Source: Laetiporus sulphureus 93-53 (lineage: Eukaryota; Basidiomycota; Agaricomycetes; Polyporales; Laetiporaceae). From it: DNA of 64,000 bases. Each line of letters opens with the position of its first letter. The first letter of the stretch is position 1. The notes under the pieces are model-generated. The model was not told the origin of the DNA, did not search any database, and saw nothing but the letters and a program-made list of their open reading frames with translations. Made by a program: the position numbers and the translations under genes. Location of the stretch: NCBI RefSeq assembly GCF_001632365.1, contig NW_024468545.1, positions 215,902 through 279,901 on the forward strand, read 5' to 3'. Positions 1 to 13,211 of the stretch are shown in pieces.

Positions 1-2167
1 TACGATGGGCTGGGAACGCAGCTCGTGAAGGGATTTGTGAGCCAAGGAGTAACAATGATGGTGAAACAGCGGCAAGTTCTTCTGTAAACTTTGCGCATTT
101 TTTAATCTGATGGCTGATTTGCTATTCATGCGCGTTCAGGATCGAGCATGCAGTTGTGAAGATCTACCTCCGAGGCCACTGACTTGACTCCGCGTAAGCT
201 TTCGCTTAGTCTTGCTAGAGAGAACACGAATGCGTGAACACACCGGGGACAAATGGATTAGATACCACTGCCATTGCTGGATTCTGCAGCAATGTTAGGG
301 CTTGAGCGCTTACTGCGAAGCGTGACGCGCGTCGCATATTGCACGTGATGTATGTAGTCACATCACCAAGCGCGATCGATCGGGCCGGCTTAGTTCAATC
401 TCGGCCTTTCACTCCGGTGTTTCTAATTCACAAACGCTCTAAGTACTCCTTGTTTTGAAAGCTTCAATGAATCTTCACGACATCTGAGCGAGAATAGTAA
501 CCTGAATCACGATTCGGTTTATCTGGGTAATTCTGGCCCTCGTGGTCGCGGGGTCGGAGAACCTGCGATCATTCTTCAATGGGACAGCTCCTGCATGGAC
601 GCTGAAGCGAGTCACTCGTTGCTTTAGATAGGCTTCGAAGGTATAAGGTTCTTGCATCAGACAAGGCCTTCTCTCAAGCTCTCGACCCGTCCTGCATGGT
701 CGAAAGTCTAGTGGAAGCACAGAGCAACGCGTTTTGGGACAAAAGACAAAGCGCTACGTACATTATTTTTAATCAGCAGTTCTCTCACCGCCTCGCTGAC
801 AATCTGTCGCGATAGGGAAAATCGGTCGGAGTTGCAGGAATTGCTGTGCGAGATGTTCTTTGCCTTTGGACGAATGGTACTCTGTACCGGAACTTGCTTC
901 TTAGGAATCCCACGAAAAGTATGTTTCCCCGAAGAGACCGCCTCATCCTGTCAGAAAACGAAGTTTCAAGTACGTCGTGTCCTTGGATGCGACACCAATA
1001 CGGTGTTCTGCTACAGACCATCGATAGATATGACTACACTAAGCACAGGAACTCGCTACCCGGCCCCGACGGTCCTTTCCTTTCCCTTAGACGTTGCTCA
1101 ATGTCGGTGTGGACTCTCGCCCAATATTCATCTTTTCGAGGGATCCCGCTCATATGGGTACTCATCGTTGCTGCAATGTGGCGTTACCGAAATGTGGCGC
1201 TGCAATCGTCTTGGCATATCTTGCGATTGCGGTTCCAGCTTCGGGACGGTTGTCGTGTGCTCTGATGGCGACTGAAATATCGATGCTGAACGAAAATAAA
1301 TTTGGAGTGAATGCGCGGATCGGTGTCATTCCAACATAATGGAGCCTCCGTCAGTAGCCTTCTGTACTAGTGCATTTCGTCCTTCAAGCTAAACCTTACG
1401 GCTGTTCTGGGTGAGTATCGATTGGTTCTCTTATTCCTCGTGCCGCGGATACTCGTTTTTGATGCGCTTACAGGGGGGCATGACTCGTGAGTTCTGTCAA
1501 CAAAGTAACAGTCTAGTGCAAGAGGTATCATGCTTTGATACGGGTCGTTGCAGTACGGTGCTTCGGATCGAGAATTCACGTTGTGCGGTCTGATGAATTG
1601 TGCGGTTTGATGCTGTCTGTAACGGAACCGCGCGCTACAAGTACTATCACTGCTGGAGTGAGCCCTTGGCCCAACGTCTCGCATCGGTTAGCCCGGTCAG
1701 AGTATGCGGACCCCTTAAGAGAGTCAGCTGAAGGGACCCTTCGATCAGTGGGTACCTCCTCAGCAATCGCTCTGTTATTTTTTGACTCATTAATCCTCGA
1801 CATGGGACAACTGAAAGCGTTCGCCAAATCAAAACAGACGGATCATGAGAACGCACATCCGCACCGCCACGTACCGTAAGCAGAACAAGTTCTACGTTCT
1901 TCCAATTTCATTGGCTCAGATGCACCCTCTCTCAGAAATCGCGCCGATATCCTGCATTCCACGAAGTGCCGTAAACACGGGCCGCGTATCTACTCGGTCG
2001 TCGGTGGTCACGCTAAAGAAGATGCCGATAAACATAAGGAGTGCATTCATCGCAAGCTTCATGATGATGTGATTAAATGCAAAAGTGGGGATCTCGCATG
2101 GTATGTCTTGGGCGTATGTCACAACCGGCCTCGATTGATCTGAATACGTATATAGTCCTGCACATGC
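1..2167. other. No gene recognised at the left edge
   Basis: Overlapping short ORFs occur on both strands (up to about 147 codons near 832-1275), but none shows a recognisable domain, a consistent splice chain or a family motif. I looked for a third copy of the caspase-like gene that follows and did not see its motifs. It may be intergenic or a decayed gene. Confidence 0.4.
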
Positions 2168-3873
2168 ATGGCGGGGAGCACACATGGTTCCTACGGATGG
2201 TACAAGCGGGTCATCTCATGCCTCTGGCAAACAGATTCTGTCCGGTAAGTCCTAGATGTGCTCTTTAATTATTTCAGGTTAAGCTTTCGCGAAATAGATG
2301 ACGAGCAATCGCCGCTAACCGCGGAACAGGATTGCGGAGGGGATGCATGCGCTGAATCATCTGAACCAATCAATAAGAAAGCAGTCATCGTCAGTATCCC
2401 GACTATTTACATATCATCTGTTATTGGACTGACGTTGCTCGCAACGTTTGACAGATTGGAATCAACTATGCAGGGAATATGAGCCTTCCACAGTTGAACG
2501 GCTGCCATAACGATGCATTCAATATGAAGCAATGTCTCGTTAGTCAGTTCTCAATCATTTGTGTGGCCGGTACCGTCGCTGACTACGGTTGCATGAGATA
2601 AGAATGCCGCGGCTTTCTTGAGGAACACATTACGTTGTTGATTGATGACGGCAACAACGCCACACCCCAACCCAACCGCCAGACCATCATCCAGGAACTG
2701 AGGAATCTTGTACAAGACGCGCAGTCTGATGACTGGCTGTTCCTTCACTGTAAGTCTGCACGTCGGATGCTCCCGGTTAACTGTCCTTTTGTTCATTGTG
2801 CTTCAGTCTCAGGGCACGGAGCCCAACTGCCGGCTATCGAGCAGGATGAAGTAGACGGGAAGGACGAAGGTCGCAATCATCTAAAAGTTCGGACCTTGCG
2901 ATTGTGTTATGTTGATATGGCGCTTCAGATATTCTTCCAAGCGACTATGATGCGGTTGAGCCTATACGCGATAACGTGCGTCTCAAGCTCCCTCACCGAC
3001 ACTCACAAACGCTCATCTTGATCATATAGGAATTAAATGATATTCTGGTGATATCTTTCGAGGCATTGCCGAGAGATGTTTTGCTGATACGGTGTCACAT
3101 TGAGGTCAAACGTCTCCCGAGGAGATGTTTATTGACAGTACGTCTTCGCTCTCAACCACGTTGTAAATAATTATCCTGAGGACTCCGCGTAGTGTGTTTT
3201 CGATGTAAGTCTATGGCGACCATCCTCCTACGGATCGAGGCAGTTGACAATATTTTTCTTAAGTCTTGTCACTCCGAGTCAATAATGGGTAGGACAATGA
3301 TCTTTGTGGTTCTAATCATGGGCTGATAGTGTGCCAGATCTCCCGCTTGTCGTAAGCGTCCCATGGTGGCAACATTGGCGTCTACTGAACGCTCGCTTCT
3401 TCAAAAGTACAACGGTGATAATTACTTACATAGTGAAGTAACGGAAGCGTTCAGAGAGGCAAAAGGCTCTTTGGGTCATGTCGTACGCCAGCACTATCAG
3501 TTTTGATTTTTCATCAGGCGAGCTGACACAGATGCCAACTCGCCCATCAAGGCGTGCTTCAGCGCTTGCGTGGACGAGGGGACCGCCCAAGAGATACGCA
3601 AGGGGGGAATGGATGTTGGCGCGTACACCAACGTTTGTGGTGATTCTAGTTTCCGCACGCTGCAATTTTTTGACCATCTTTTGTGAAGGCATTGATTCAG
3701 GTCATGGGTTTGTCGTCATTTCAATGAGCTTGCGAAATTGATCTCATATGATTACACTAGAAATGCATCCGCATTGTACATGTGTACAATGCGTGCAGGA
3801 GGTGAAGTACGTAGGGCATGATTGCATCCCCCGCATGTCTTTGACTGGGGGATGCATCGCAGCAAAATCTTGA
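2168..3873 (+). CDS. Caspase-family (metacaspase-like) protein, copy 1
   Basis: Predicted cysteine peptidase of clan CD (Peptidase_C14). A phase-consistent model uses exons 2168-2244, 2278-2389, 2455-2542, 2603-2749, 2807-2869, 2929-2975, 3030-3047, 3105-3137, 3193-3204, 3264-3288, 3338-3351, 3408-3474, 3523-3632, 3689-3707 and 3761-3873, giving about 314 residues. The spliced protein reads KKAVIIGINYAGNM, then NGCHNDAFNMKQCL, FLHFSGHGAQ (catalytic His), QDEVDGKDE, ILVKRLPRRC, FDSCHSES (catalytic Cys) and DLP, in the order seen in metacaspases. The Gly usually after DSCHS is Glu. No Q/N-rich prodomain or zinc finger is visible. The catalytic Cys is the second codon of a 25-nt exon, and an 18-nt and a 12-nt exon precede it. 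The 5' end is uncertain: the ATG at 2168 needs a 33-nt intron, which is short. Fungal metacaspases act in stress, ageing and cell death; the role here is inferred from family only. It is paralogous to the gene at 6286. Confidence 0.72.
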
Positions 3874-6285
3874 AGGAAGAGGAACTGACGCAGACGGCGC
3901 ACGTGTCTGTCGTAGATAAACGAGTGAGTGAATGATCTGCTAGGCTTATTACAGCCTCTGACGTCACTTTTCTAGGACATCAGACAGGACATATTCTTCG
4001 GAAGAGCTTGCCCGGTGGTATCATCGACTCATACCATGTAGGTTTCTGGACTATCACTACGAGAGATTCTTTCTATGATAATCAGCAATCCTGACCTGAT
4101 CATTGTCACTCGCTTTGTCTAAATTAATTGTCGTCTCTTTCGCTTCTCCTGAGAGACTCGTTTCAACCGCTAGCCAACAAGAACAAAAAAGCATGAGGTT
4201 GCTCAACACTACCAGTCTGCCGCTTGGAGCATTCGTTACGTGCTGTGATGTTGCAGCCTTGTGATTCTTGAACAGGTTGGCGACCGTCCAAAGAGAATTA
4301 CTACGCGAAGGGTGAATGTAACGATATTGGTGTTGACTATCGGGCTTGAGACAATAGCACTTATAAAGCCTCCTATAACTTATCCCCATTTTCTGTCTGC
4401 ACTTCAGAAAGAGCATAGGCTCCAAGGACTCCTCGGCCCGGAGACACCCCAGGGCGCTATGTGTTGCAAGCGCTGGGTCACACTTGAATTTGCTACCTGC
4501 ATACTCACTCGCGCAACATCTGAGGCGCATGGCAGTTCTTCGTCTTGGTAACAACACAGTATCTGTGACCTTCCCTGAATGTCTTCGTTAAGTGACATAC
4601 ATTTCATATCGACCTGTCAGTCTTGGCCTCACTGCCCAGTGTGGCTCATCACAGGCGAGTGGTGCCCGGCAGGGGTTATTGCATAAATGAAGTCCTAGGC
4701 CCTCCGACTGGCCTGCACCCTCATGCGACTTGGCGAGTTTGCTGCCTCGCGGGTTCGACGCTTCTGTCAACCCTACCGACCTCGATCGCGCAAATTCGAA
4801 CCGCACACGCACATGAGGATGTTGCCTCACCGGTGAACACGAGGAAAGCTAACCCACTGTCCATTGACTGAGTGAATGGGAGTGCCTCACAGTAGCTGAT
4901 CGTCTCCACGTCAACCTGCAAGTCTGGGACCTCGCTTTTGCGGCTCTATTCTTGTCTTCGGACGTCGGGCCCAGCTTCTGGCACTGGAAAAGCTGAAGGC
5001 CTCATTTCAGGTAAATGTACTCTCTTTTGTACGCCCCTGTGGTACATCACGGACACTGGCTGCCGCATGATGCGACGTCAAAGTTCACAACTGACGCCGG
5101 TGACCTGCGAAATGCCGGTTTTGGAATAACGTACGTACAAGCGAAAGTAATGCATTGTGCATATTGTATACAGCGGCTGATGACTGTGGTCTCATATCAG
5201 CCATCTTCCTTCGCACTCCTAGCTCCTCGCCTCGTGCTTAATGCATGCGGTCTGCCTCTTCAAAAACGTAGATAGCGATGCTGCAACTCAATTCATAAAT
5301 CTGCGTCTCATCTGAGATAAACTGGATATGAATCCGGCGAGATATACTCCGGAATGTCATCGCCGATTCATCAAGGAAAATGAAGTCGATCCATTTCATG
5401 CCCGACAAAGTGAGAAGTACCTCGATAAGACGGTCATGCTGCGGAAGTATCCAATGGGCTTCTTTGAACGATATAATTGTGCAGGCACATCGGGTCGTTA
5501 CTTAGAAATTTCATCATTCCTGGCTCGTATACTGATAGGCTGAGGCTCCTTTTCACTCGCAGATAAACAATCAGTAGCGAATTTCAAAACGTTATGACGA
5601 AGATATGGGCATTGCAGCCGTGCGTACGGTCAAAGCTTACATCGCCCCGCCGATTCGCTGGCGCCACGAGTGGTTTGATCCCTTGCTCCTTTGAACCGCA
5701 TGGGTGAAAACCTCCTTGTATACACTGTGTCTAACAGCGACCGGTTCGTGCACTATCCTGCAGTACATATAACCAGCGGTACGCTTCCTCTCAGTAAGCT
5801 GTCACAACCTGGTCATTGAAGCCATGGAGTCTAGTGCGTCTCCGCTACCCACGACGTCTATCGAGTCGAGCAACAATCATACCGAGCAATCATCGTGAGC
5901 AGAGTGTCTCCAATCTATCGTAGCTCTGCCACTGATCTCTAGTTCAGTCATTCTGCGAAACGTTTGGGTCGAAGGAACCGTCGTGATTATGCTCGCGTTC
6001 ACACGTTTACCGGAAACGGCTCTGGAGAAATCCCCCAGAAACAAACGGCATACGTCACTCGTAGACTGCCGTATGACTGTTGTCACCACGTGGGTAGTCG
6101 CGCGCGGTGCGTTCAAGTTTCGACACATGCCACCCATTCAATTTGACGAGTGCATAATCACAGTCAAGAATCTTTGTGCAGACACGCAAAGATTGTATCG
6201 ACAACTGGAACCTCTAGGTCAAGTCATGATTTAAGAAGAGAGGTCTTGCCAAGTACGTCACTTCCTCTCCGTGAGGATAACTGCA
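3874..6285. other. Gene-free stretch between the two caspase-like genes
   Basis: About 2.4 kb without a recognisable coding region. The ORFs are short and overlap on both strands (the largest is near 4057-4557, minus) and carry no motif I know. An upstream exon of copy 2 could lie near 6100-6255, where a donor-like site (6253) precedes a possible acceptor at about 6302, but no coding support was found. Confidence 0.4.
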
Positions 6286-8053
6286 ATGCTAATTGACATT
6301 GTAGCCATAGACTCCGTTCATGAAGACACCAATGCAGCACCACATGGTACTGATCTCCCTCAAGACATCAAGAAAAGAGCAGTCATAGTCTGTATCAACA
6401 AACTTTCCCACAAGGCATTGAAAGCTAATGGAGACTGCAATGAACATGTCATTTGCACTGATTAGATCGGCATCAACTATACTGCAAACGTTCTGATGAA
6501 TCAATTCGGTATAACTTCTTTGCGAGGCTGTCACAACGACGCTCGCGATATGAAGCAGTGTCTCATAGGTATAATTCCTTCCGATGCGCGGAATGACTCT
6601 TACAGAAGCGATGTTTTCCTAGACTGTTTAGGATATGCCGCGGAGCACATCACGATGATGATCGACGAGGACGACGTTGACGCAGCCGTTGTACCTACAC
6701 GTGGTAACATCATGTCGGCGCTCGACAATTTGGTCCAGAATGCGCAACCATTCGACCATCTGTTTCTTCACTGTATGCCCTACAATTACTTGAAACGTTT
6801 CAAGAACCCATAGTGTACCCCGCATGTTAGATTCAGGTCATGGAGGCCAGGTTTCGGCCACTGATGGCGATGAGGTAGACGGCATGGACGAAGGTCGGGA
6901 GTTTTCCAGATGGCCATTCGGGCAGTACTGATACGTCATCGTCGAAAGACATCTACCCCTCTGACTTCAACATCTCCGGCTGTATCATTGATAATGTAAG
7001 AGGCACATTATGATATGCTTCCAACTGCTCATGACCTTTCCATCACAGGATATACACGATATTCTAGTAGCTGTTATATTCGTCTATCATTGATTTCAAC
7101 ATACTCACTGGCAGAAATCAGACCAGACGGCTCCCGAAAGAGTGCCGATTGACAGTATGTCGTCCCCCAACCTCGGATGGTCTATCCCGCTGACTACGCT
7201 TACAGTGCGTATTCGACGTTGGTGACGAATCACACGTTTCACGTCTGGTGGTCACTTGATAGTATTTCTTTCGCAGTCCTGCCATTCTGAATCTGTGCTT
7301 GGTGAGCATATAGATTCTACAGAGGGAAGGTTGCTCAGACTCCATCAGATCTTCCCTATACCCTAACAGTGAGTACGCCATCACACCATGCTATGCTACC
7401 TTTACTCATATGGCTGTTTATACAAGTGCTCGCGGTCGCGCCCTGGTCACCCTATGTTCCATAGCGAAGTATCTAAGGAAGCTTGGCCAGCGAAAGCAGT
7501 GGAAGGAGACGTCGTAGGCAATGTCACCAGCTCATTTTAAGCAGGAACTCACGCAGGCTCTTTGCTTTCCAGATATGCTGCAGTGCGTGCACAGACGAAG
7601 GTATAAGCAGGGAAACGTACGGAGCAGCTGGCGCGAGCGGCCTATTTACCTCCGTCAGTGACCACGAAAGCATCATCCTGATCTTGTCTGATATTTGACA
7701 TCGTTAGGCGTTAATAAAGCTGATCCGTTCGTCCTTCGTTCGGACGCTGAGGGTATTGTGCTCACCCGATAATTCAGGGTCACACCCAAACTATAGTTGG
7801 ATGGATCTCATATGCTCGGCAAGGTGCGTCGCGTAACACAGTGTCTCAATGAATGCGCTGAGTGCGTGGATGGCACAGAAAGGAATTGGAAAGCAGTGGC
7901 CAAGAACCTCAGCTGTCCGTCTCGCACGAATGCGTACGTTGGCGTTGCGATGCAGATGTACCACAGGCTCATGTACCTTCTCGCAGGACATCAACTGCAC
8001 CATTGCTTGACCGACCAACCAGATGCCGCAGCGAAATGCCAACGTCTATATAA
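6286..8053 (+). CDS. Caspase-family (metacaspase-like) protein, copy 2
   Basis: Predicted clan CD cysteine peptidase. Phase-consistent exons: 6286-6387, 6466-6568, 6632-6772, 6831-6893, 6949-6995, 7049-7066, 7122-7154, 7206-7217, 7278-7302, 7349-7368, 7427-7513, 7573-7653, 7708-7726, 7778-7823 and 7879-8053, about 323 residues. Motifs in order: KRAVIIGINY, RGCHNDARDMKQCL, PTRGNI, FLHYSGHGGQ (catalytic His), DGDEVDGMDEDIYPSDF, HDIL, RRLPKECRLT, FDSCHSES (catalytic Cys), VLDLPYTLT, CSACTDEG, and near the C-terminus QEPQLSVSH. These match the full p20-like plus p10-like order of type I metacaspases, without a visible prodomain. Exons of 63, 47, 18, 33, 12, 25 and 19 nt equal those of copy 1, so the two are old paralogs. 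The first exon may start further upstream. The stop lies 47 bp from the stop of the convergent ligase gene. Confidence 0.78.
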
Positions 8054-8100
8054 TCGTATATAAATGATATGATATCCACGATACTGCCTAGAGATAATAT

Positions 8101-10891
8101 TTAGAGCTTGGCCTTGACGGTCACCTCGCCCTTTGCCCTCATCTCCCTCGCCTTCTCCCGCAGGACACGTCGCAATAGCTTGCCACTCGGGTTGCGCGGG
8201 ACAGCATCGATGAACTCCACACCGCCGGTCAGCCGTTTGAAGTGCACCTTATTGTCCGCAACGTGCTGTAGTGAAACCATCAGCTCCCAGCCCCGAGCGA
8301 CACCGCAACGATACACCGACCTTGATGATGGCAGCCTTGATCTTCGCCGCCTCTGCCGGGTCCTTCTTCATGCGCTCTGCGGCTTGCGCGCTAGGCACGA
8401 CGAATGCGAGCGGGACCTCGCCGCTGTAGTCGTCCGGCAGGCCCACGATGCAGACGTCGGACACGTCGGACAGCTCGAGCAGGTGGCCCTCGAGCTCCGG
8501 CGGTGCCACTGAACGGTGGATCAGAAATGTCGTCTTTTAGATGATGAGGATGGTATACGAACCTTGAAAGCCCTTGACCTTGATGAGGTCCTGGAGCAGC
8601 GACTTCAGGATGGATTGTGTCAGAGAAGGCGAATGAGGTTACCTTGATTCGGTCGACGACAAACAGCTCGCTTTTCTTGTTGACATAGACCTCATCACCA
8701 GTATGGACCCAGCTGTTCGACAGCCCACTCAGCACAAACTCGGAGCTTGCGCACGCATTCGACGTACCCGTCCCTGAAGGTATCCTTCGTCCTATAACAC
8801 GCTCTCGTCAGCAAGACGCAATAATCAGAGCAGCGTTGCAAGAGACAAAACTCACGCTGCCTCATTGTTAAGATAACCCAACGCGTTTGACGGGCTCTTC
8901 ACGACCAGCTCGCCCGTCTGGCCGATCGGCGCGAGCGAGCCATCCTCGCGCACCACCCGCACCACGACGCCAGGGAGAAGCCTCCCGGCGCTTCCGGGGG
9001 TGCCGACCTGCTGCTCGAGCTGGGGAAACGAGATCGCCGTGCTCGTCTCCGTCATGCCTATATATTGTTATAATGGAACATGACAACGTGATAGCGTGAA
9101 TGGTTGTAGGAAGCGGTGGAAGCACGAGTTAGATACTGACCGTATCCCTGGCCGATCATGACTTGCGGATAGAGCTTGCTCACTTGCAGCATGAGCTCAC
9201 CGGACAGAGGGGCCGCGCCGCTCGCGATCATGCGTATGCTGCTCAGATCGTACTTCTTCGTTGCCGGGTGCTACGCGAAGAGTCGCCAACAGTGTCTTCA
9301 GTTAACACGGCAGCCCAAGCTGATGAGAGGACAATAGACCTGCCTTGCAGAGTGCGACAATCATCGGCGGGACGAAGCTGTTGTGCCGAAATCAGGATAC
9401 CATGCCAAAGTAAGTGGGCAGGGACGCACGCAAGGAAGTTGATGCGATGCCGCTGGATGCTGTCGAGCATCTTGAGGAAGTCGAACTTTGTAACGACAAC
9501 GACAGAGATCTGCAAACCGTGCGCGTGATCAGTTGGCAGCCCGGCAGCCAGCCAGAATACACTCACTCCGTAGAAGACCTGGAAGTGCATGATGATGACT
9601 TGGCCGTAGATGTCTTCAAACGGTATCTATGAGCTACATCCTTGTATGCCGAGACCGAGCTTACGGTAGAACGGAAGTACTGAAGGACGACAAGAATCAA
9701 TAAACATCGCGAGACTCGTAAGATTCATCTCCACTGACCAGCAATCCCGACATCTCCTTTCCGGAACTTCTTCTTTTCCCATGGCGCTGTGTCCGCATTG
9801 TTGTAAGACGATATCTGAATGACGTTCGCGATGAGACTATAGTGCGGGATCTTCACAGCCTGTCATAATAATCAAACTCTTCAGCCACTCAACGCCTTTT
9901 CCGGGGCAGGCCGAAATCAGTCACCTTAGGCAAACCGGTCGTCCCACTGGAGAAGCTCAAGAATGCCAACTTGGTCTTTCCCTCTCCTGGTCTAAGCTTC
10001 CTCTCCACAAAGTTCTTCGGCAGCCTCGCGCCCTCCTGCACCAGCTGCGGTATCGTCACGTGACCCTTTGCCTCAAGGAGCCCAGCCGGGGCAGGCTCGA
10101 GCAGAATGATGTGGTCGTCAGGCAGGCCGACGGATTTGGCTGCGGAAAGCGCGATAGGGAGATTGGCGGGATGCACAATGAGTAGCTTGGCCTGGGTCAT
10201 GCGGAGCTGGTAGACGAGTTCCTCGACGGTGTAGGCGGGGTTGGCGGCACTGTTGTTTTGGGATAGAAAGGTTAGGTGGGAATAGGCGTTGATGATCACA
10301 GAGTACTCACGTAATGATTGCTCCTAGGCGGAAGGAGGCCCTATGCAGAGTAAGGGGATGGATGAGCCATAGCAGCCTTTTGGTTGCTTACCACATCACG
10401 ATGGGGTAGTCTGATGGTATCGGTGGTCAGCAGGCTGCAGCGCGCTGACATCTGTGCAACGCACCAACATGATTGGGGCTGCATATGCAGACTGAAGAGG
10501 AGTCAATCTAAGGTTGCGTTTGCGTAACACACGCGAAGGACATACCGACTTCGTCTTCGCCTTTCGAGAGGCTCAGCGCATGCACACGTCATGTCAGACG
10601 ACACATCACTCACCTAGCTTCCACTTTTCGTGCAACGAGTTCGCAAGCGCGTCCGTGTGCGGCTTGATCTGCAGAACAGGGATCAGCTTCGATTTTTACC
10701 TTCTCACGAGCGGCTATCCCTCAACGCACCTCCTCGAACCCAACCTTCCTTCCCGTGTCGTCCTCAATGAACCACGTCGTCTCATTCCTCTTGACCGGCC
10801 TATTGGGATGCTCATAGTCTTGCATGAACTGCACGATCGTCAAGTCGTCCGGAATCTGCGCAAGCTCTCCAGGTCCATAGATCTCGCTCAT
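8101..10891 (-). CDS. 4-coumarate-CoA-ligase-like AMP-binding enzyme
   Basis: Member of the ANL adenylating superfamily: it would activate a carboxylic acid with ATP and transfer it to CoA. Split into about ten exons. The start MSEIYGPGELAQIP is read from 10891. Visible blocks in order: LGAIITAANPAYTVEELVYQ; the P-loop-like A3 motif FLSFSSGTTGLPK (about 9940-9970); AVLPFYRIYG; MTETSTAISFPQLEQQ (A5, about 9010-9055); GELVVKSP; WVHTGDEVYV with VVDRIK (A7/A8, 8640-8720); and the C-terminal lysine block AVPRNPSGKLLRR (about 8160-8220). This is the arrangement of fungal 4CL and phenylacetyl-CoA-ligase-like proteins. The terminal AKL could be a PTS1 peroxisomal signal, which fits acyl-CoA formation in peroxisomes. 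The substrate cannot be read from sequence. The A3 motif runs directly into a splice junction near 9920. Confidence 0.9.
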
Positions 10892-13211
10892 TTTGCAGGG
10901 TTCTGACAGGCACAGAGGTTTATAGGGTATCGCGCGAGTATCCGGAGAGGAGCTGAGAGCAAAGGAGAGAATGGTCGACTGGTCAGCAGGAGACGAACGA
11001 GCGCCAGCACATTATATACGACAGCCATCGCCTTGGAAATCTCGGACTCGGCATTTGGGACCCGTTGGCAGGTTCTGCGGGTCAAAATCAGATGACCATG
11101 CTCGCCGCGGCACCTTTTTGCTCAAGCGAATGTACGAAGACAGCTGCGTAGAAAATTGCAGGAAATCAGATGAAGTAAATTTTGTAAACCGCAACTGAAG
11201 TTGGACAGTTCAATGTGGTTTGCGCTGTGAGTTTCGTCAAGTTTTTGAGCGGAATTGCACGACATCGCAGATCGTGATCGAAGGTGCCTGCTTCTTTTGG
11301 TGACCGATGACAAGAGAGACACGTGGTTGTCCGGAGAACGACTTTGCTCTCGGGCGAATCACAGGTCGCCAGCGTTCGGATACAGCGACTTTGCAAGGAA
11401 ATATATTCGCGGAAGAGTCTGTTAAAACAACGTGTACGAGCGGGAGCGCATTGCGCTTATCACGGTTCTGTCTTTGACGGCAATATCTTGAAAGACCATC
11501 TGCATATCGTTCTGCAATTGCAAGATTCAAGAAGAGCGGCTCCGAATCTTTGTAGCCATGTACGTTTCTGATGCTTCCAATCTCGGTCATTCACGAGTAC
11601 AGATGATGTGTTCGGTCATTTTCTTCCTCAACATATTCAACGTCCACAGATCGAGTTGTGATGCGCAATCTCCATCAACTGCAGGAAATTGTTGACGAAT
11701 ATCTTCCTCGTATCACCAGCTTAACCAGTACTGATATGGACTATATAGTCGCCTTCTACCCATTATCAACGATTTATTCCAGCAGTATGTTCGCTTTTTC
11801 TCTTGGATTGGACCACGCAGTCGGCGGCTCTGTGCTGTATACGTTTACATGCCTATCACGAATCTGATTGTTCACTACCATTATCACAGCATTGAATGGA
11901 GCTGTGTCCGCGCCTACCATCTACATCTCTTCAATTTTGGGCCGCGCTCTTGGAGCCTATTCATCGTGCCCCTGACCACCTTCAATAGATTGTCGTGGAG
12001 TTCTTTTTGTCTAACATTGCACCTTCCAGGGCCTGAACGTTGGCGAAATGCCCGTTGCCTCTGAACATGTGCCGTCTCTGGACTACACGTCGTCTTTTCC
12101 TGTCGTTCTTTATAGGACCACAAACGCGGATACATGTGCGCCCCTCGAATATCTATACGGGTTGCAACGTGTCGTCGTAAGGAGCTAACGATTGCGAAGA
12201 AACCATCCGACCGAACCGAATGAGGCCTCAAGCGACGTACAACTGCAGGTTGGGTTGACCGTCTCCGCGTGGCTAGAAACAGAAATTGAGCGTCATCATC
12301 ACTGCGAGGGTCCGCTTTCGAGGCTGTACACCGAAGTTGCCTCATACCATGCGGCCCAGAAGGCTCATGGAAAACGGCCAGCTGATCGCATTGACTTCGC
12401 CCGATCGATCGTGGCACTGCTCGCTAACGGAAATGGCTCCATTCACTGCCGCTATCGCTAACGAATTCACGCGCACACAGAATTGATTGCCTGGAGATCA
12501 CATCGTAGCCCCCACCGCAATTTGCGAATGCGAACATAACAACAGCTAACTAGCCGGAGGATTCACGCGCAACTCAGCACCCGATCGGTCGTGGCGATGC
12601 TTGGGAAGGCGGTACACAGAATACATTCATCAATACATCAACAATGCGGCTGACATATACACTGTCTAGTGTGCCTGCCGTCCGTCAGCAATGCCATGTC
12701 GGGGCCCGTGATCACTTCCCTTCACAACAGTGCATTCTAGCTAGTGGTGAATAGGCGCCTCGCTAGGAAACGAGCCCGCGCTATCCGAAACAGTACTTGG
12801 TGCCCCCGAGATGCCCTGCATTGCATTAGCGGTGCCGGTGAGACACCGTCTGGAATGATGCGCGCGATGCGCGAAATACTAGCCTGTTGCATGTCTTCGC
12901 TGCGCGAAAGCTGCGGATCCCACCTGCCAGCTCTTAGTGCTGTATGCACGGCCTTGTAACCCGCTGCGTGTGTATGTCCCTCTTCGGATTACATCCGACC
13001 AATCGGAGCTCGACCGCTGGGAGCTCCAGATTGCGGCTAAGACCAGCGGGCCGGTCGGCAAGAATGCGTTCAACCAGCAGAGGAACAGCCTTTACACTGC
13101 TGCTCGTGCCTCAACGAAAAGATAAATGGGCGTCGCTTCTTCTGGTATGTTCTTTACCATCCCTCCTGTCCTTTGCCTCCTGCAAGAGCTCATTTGACGT
13201 AAATTAGTATC
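10892..13211. other. Gene-free stretch upstream of the ligase
   Basis: About 2.3 kb with only short overlapping ORFs. A run on the plus strand at about 12940-13120 (ending in NQQRNSLYTAARAS) looks protein-like but I cannot assign it. The first few hundred bases presumably hold the promoter of the ligase gene (minus) and the last ones that of the membrane protein at 13212. Confidence 0.4.

Noticed and set aside
2258..8053. Reading the two caspase-like loci as pseudogenes
   Set aside because: At first the catalytic Cys seemed replaced (VFDV...). Placing an intron right after FD at 3204 and 7217 restores DSCHS in both, and every other join keeps frame, so decay is not needed.
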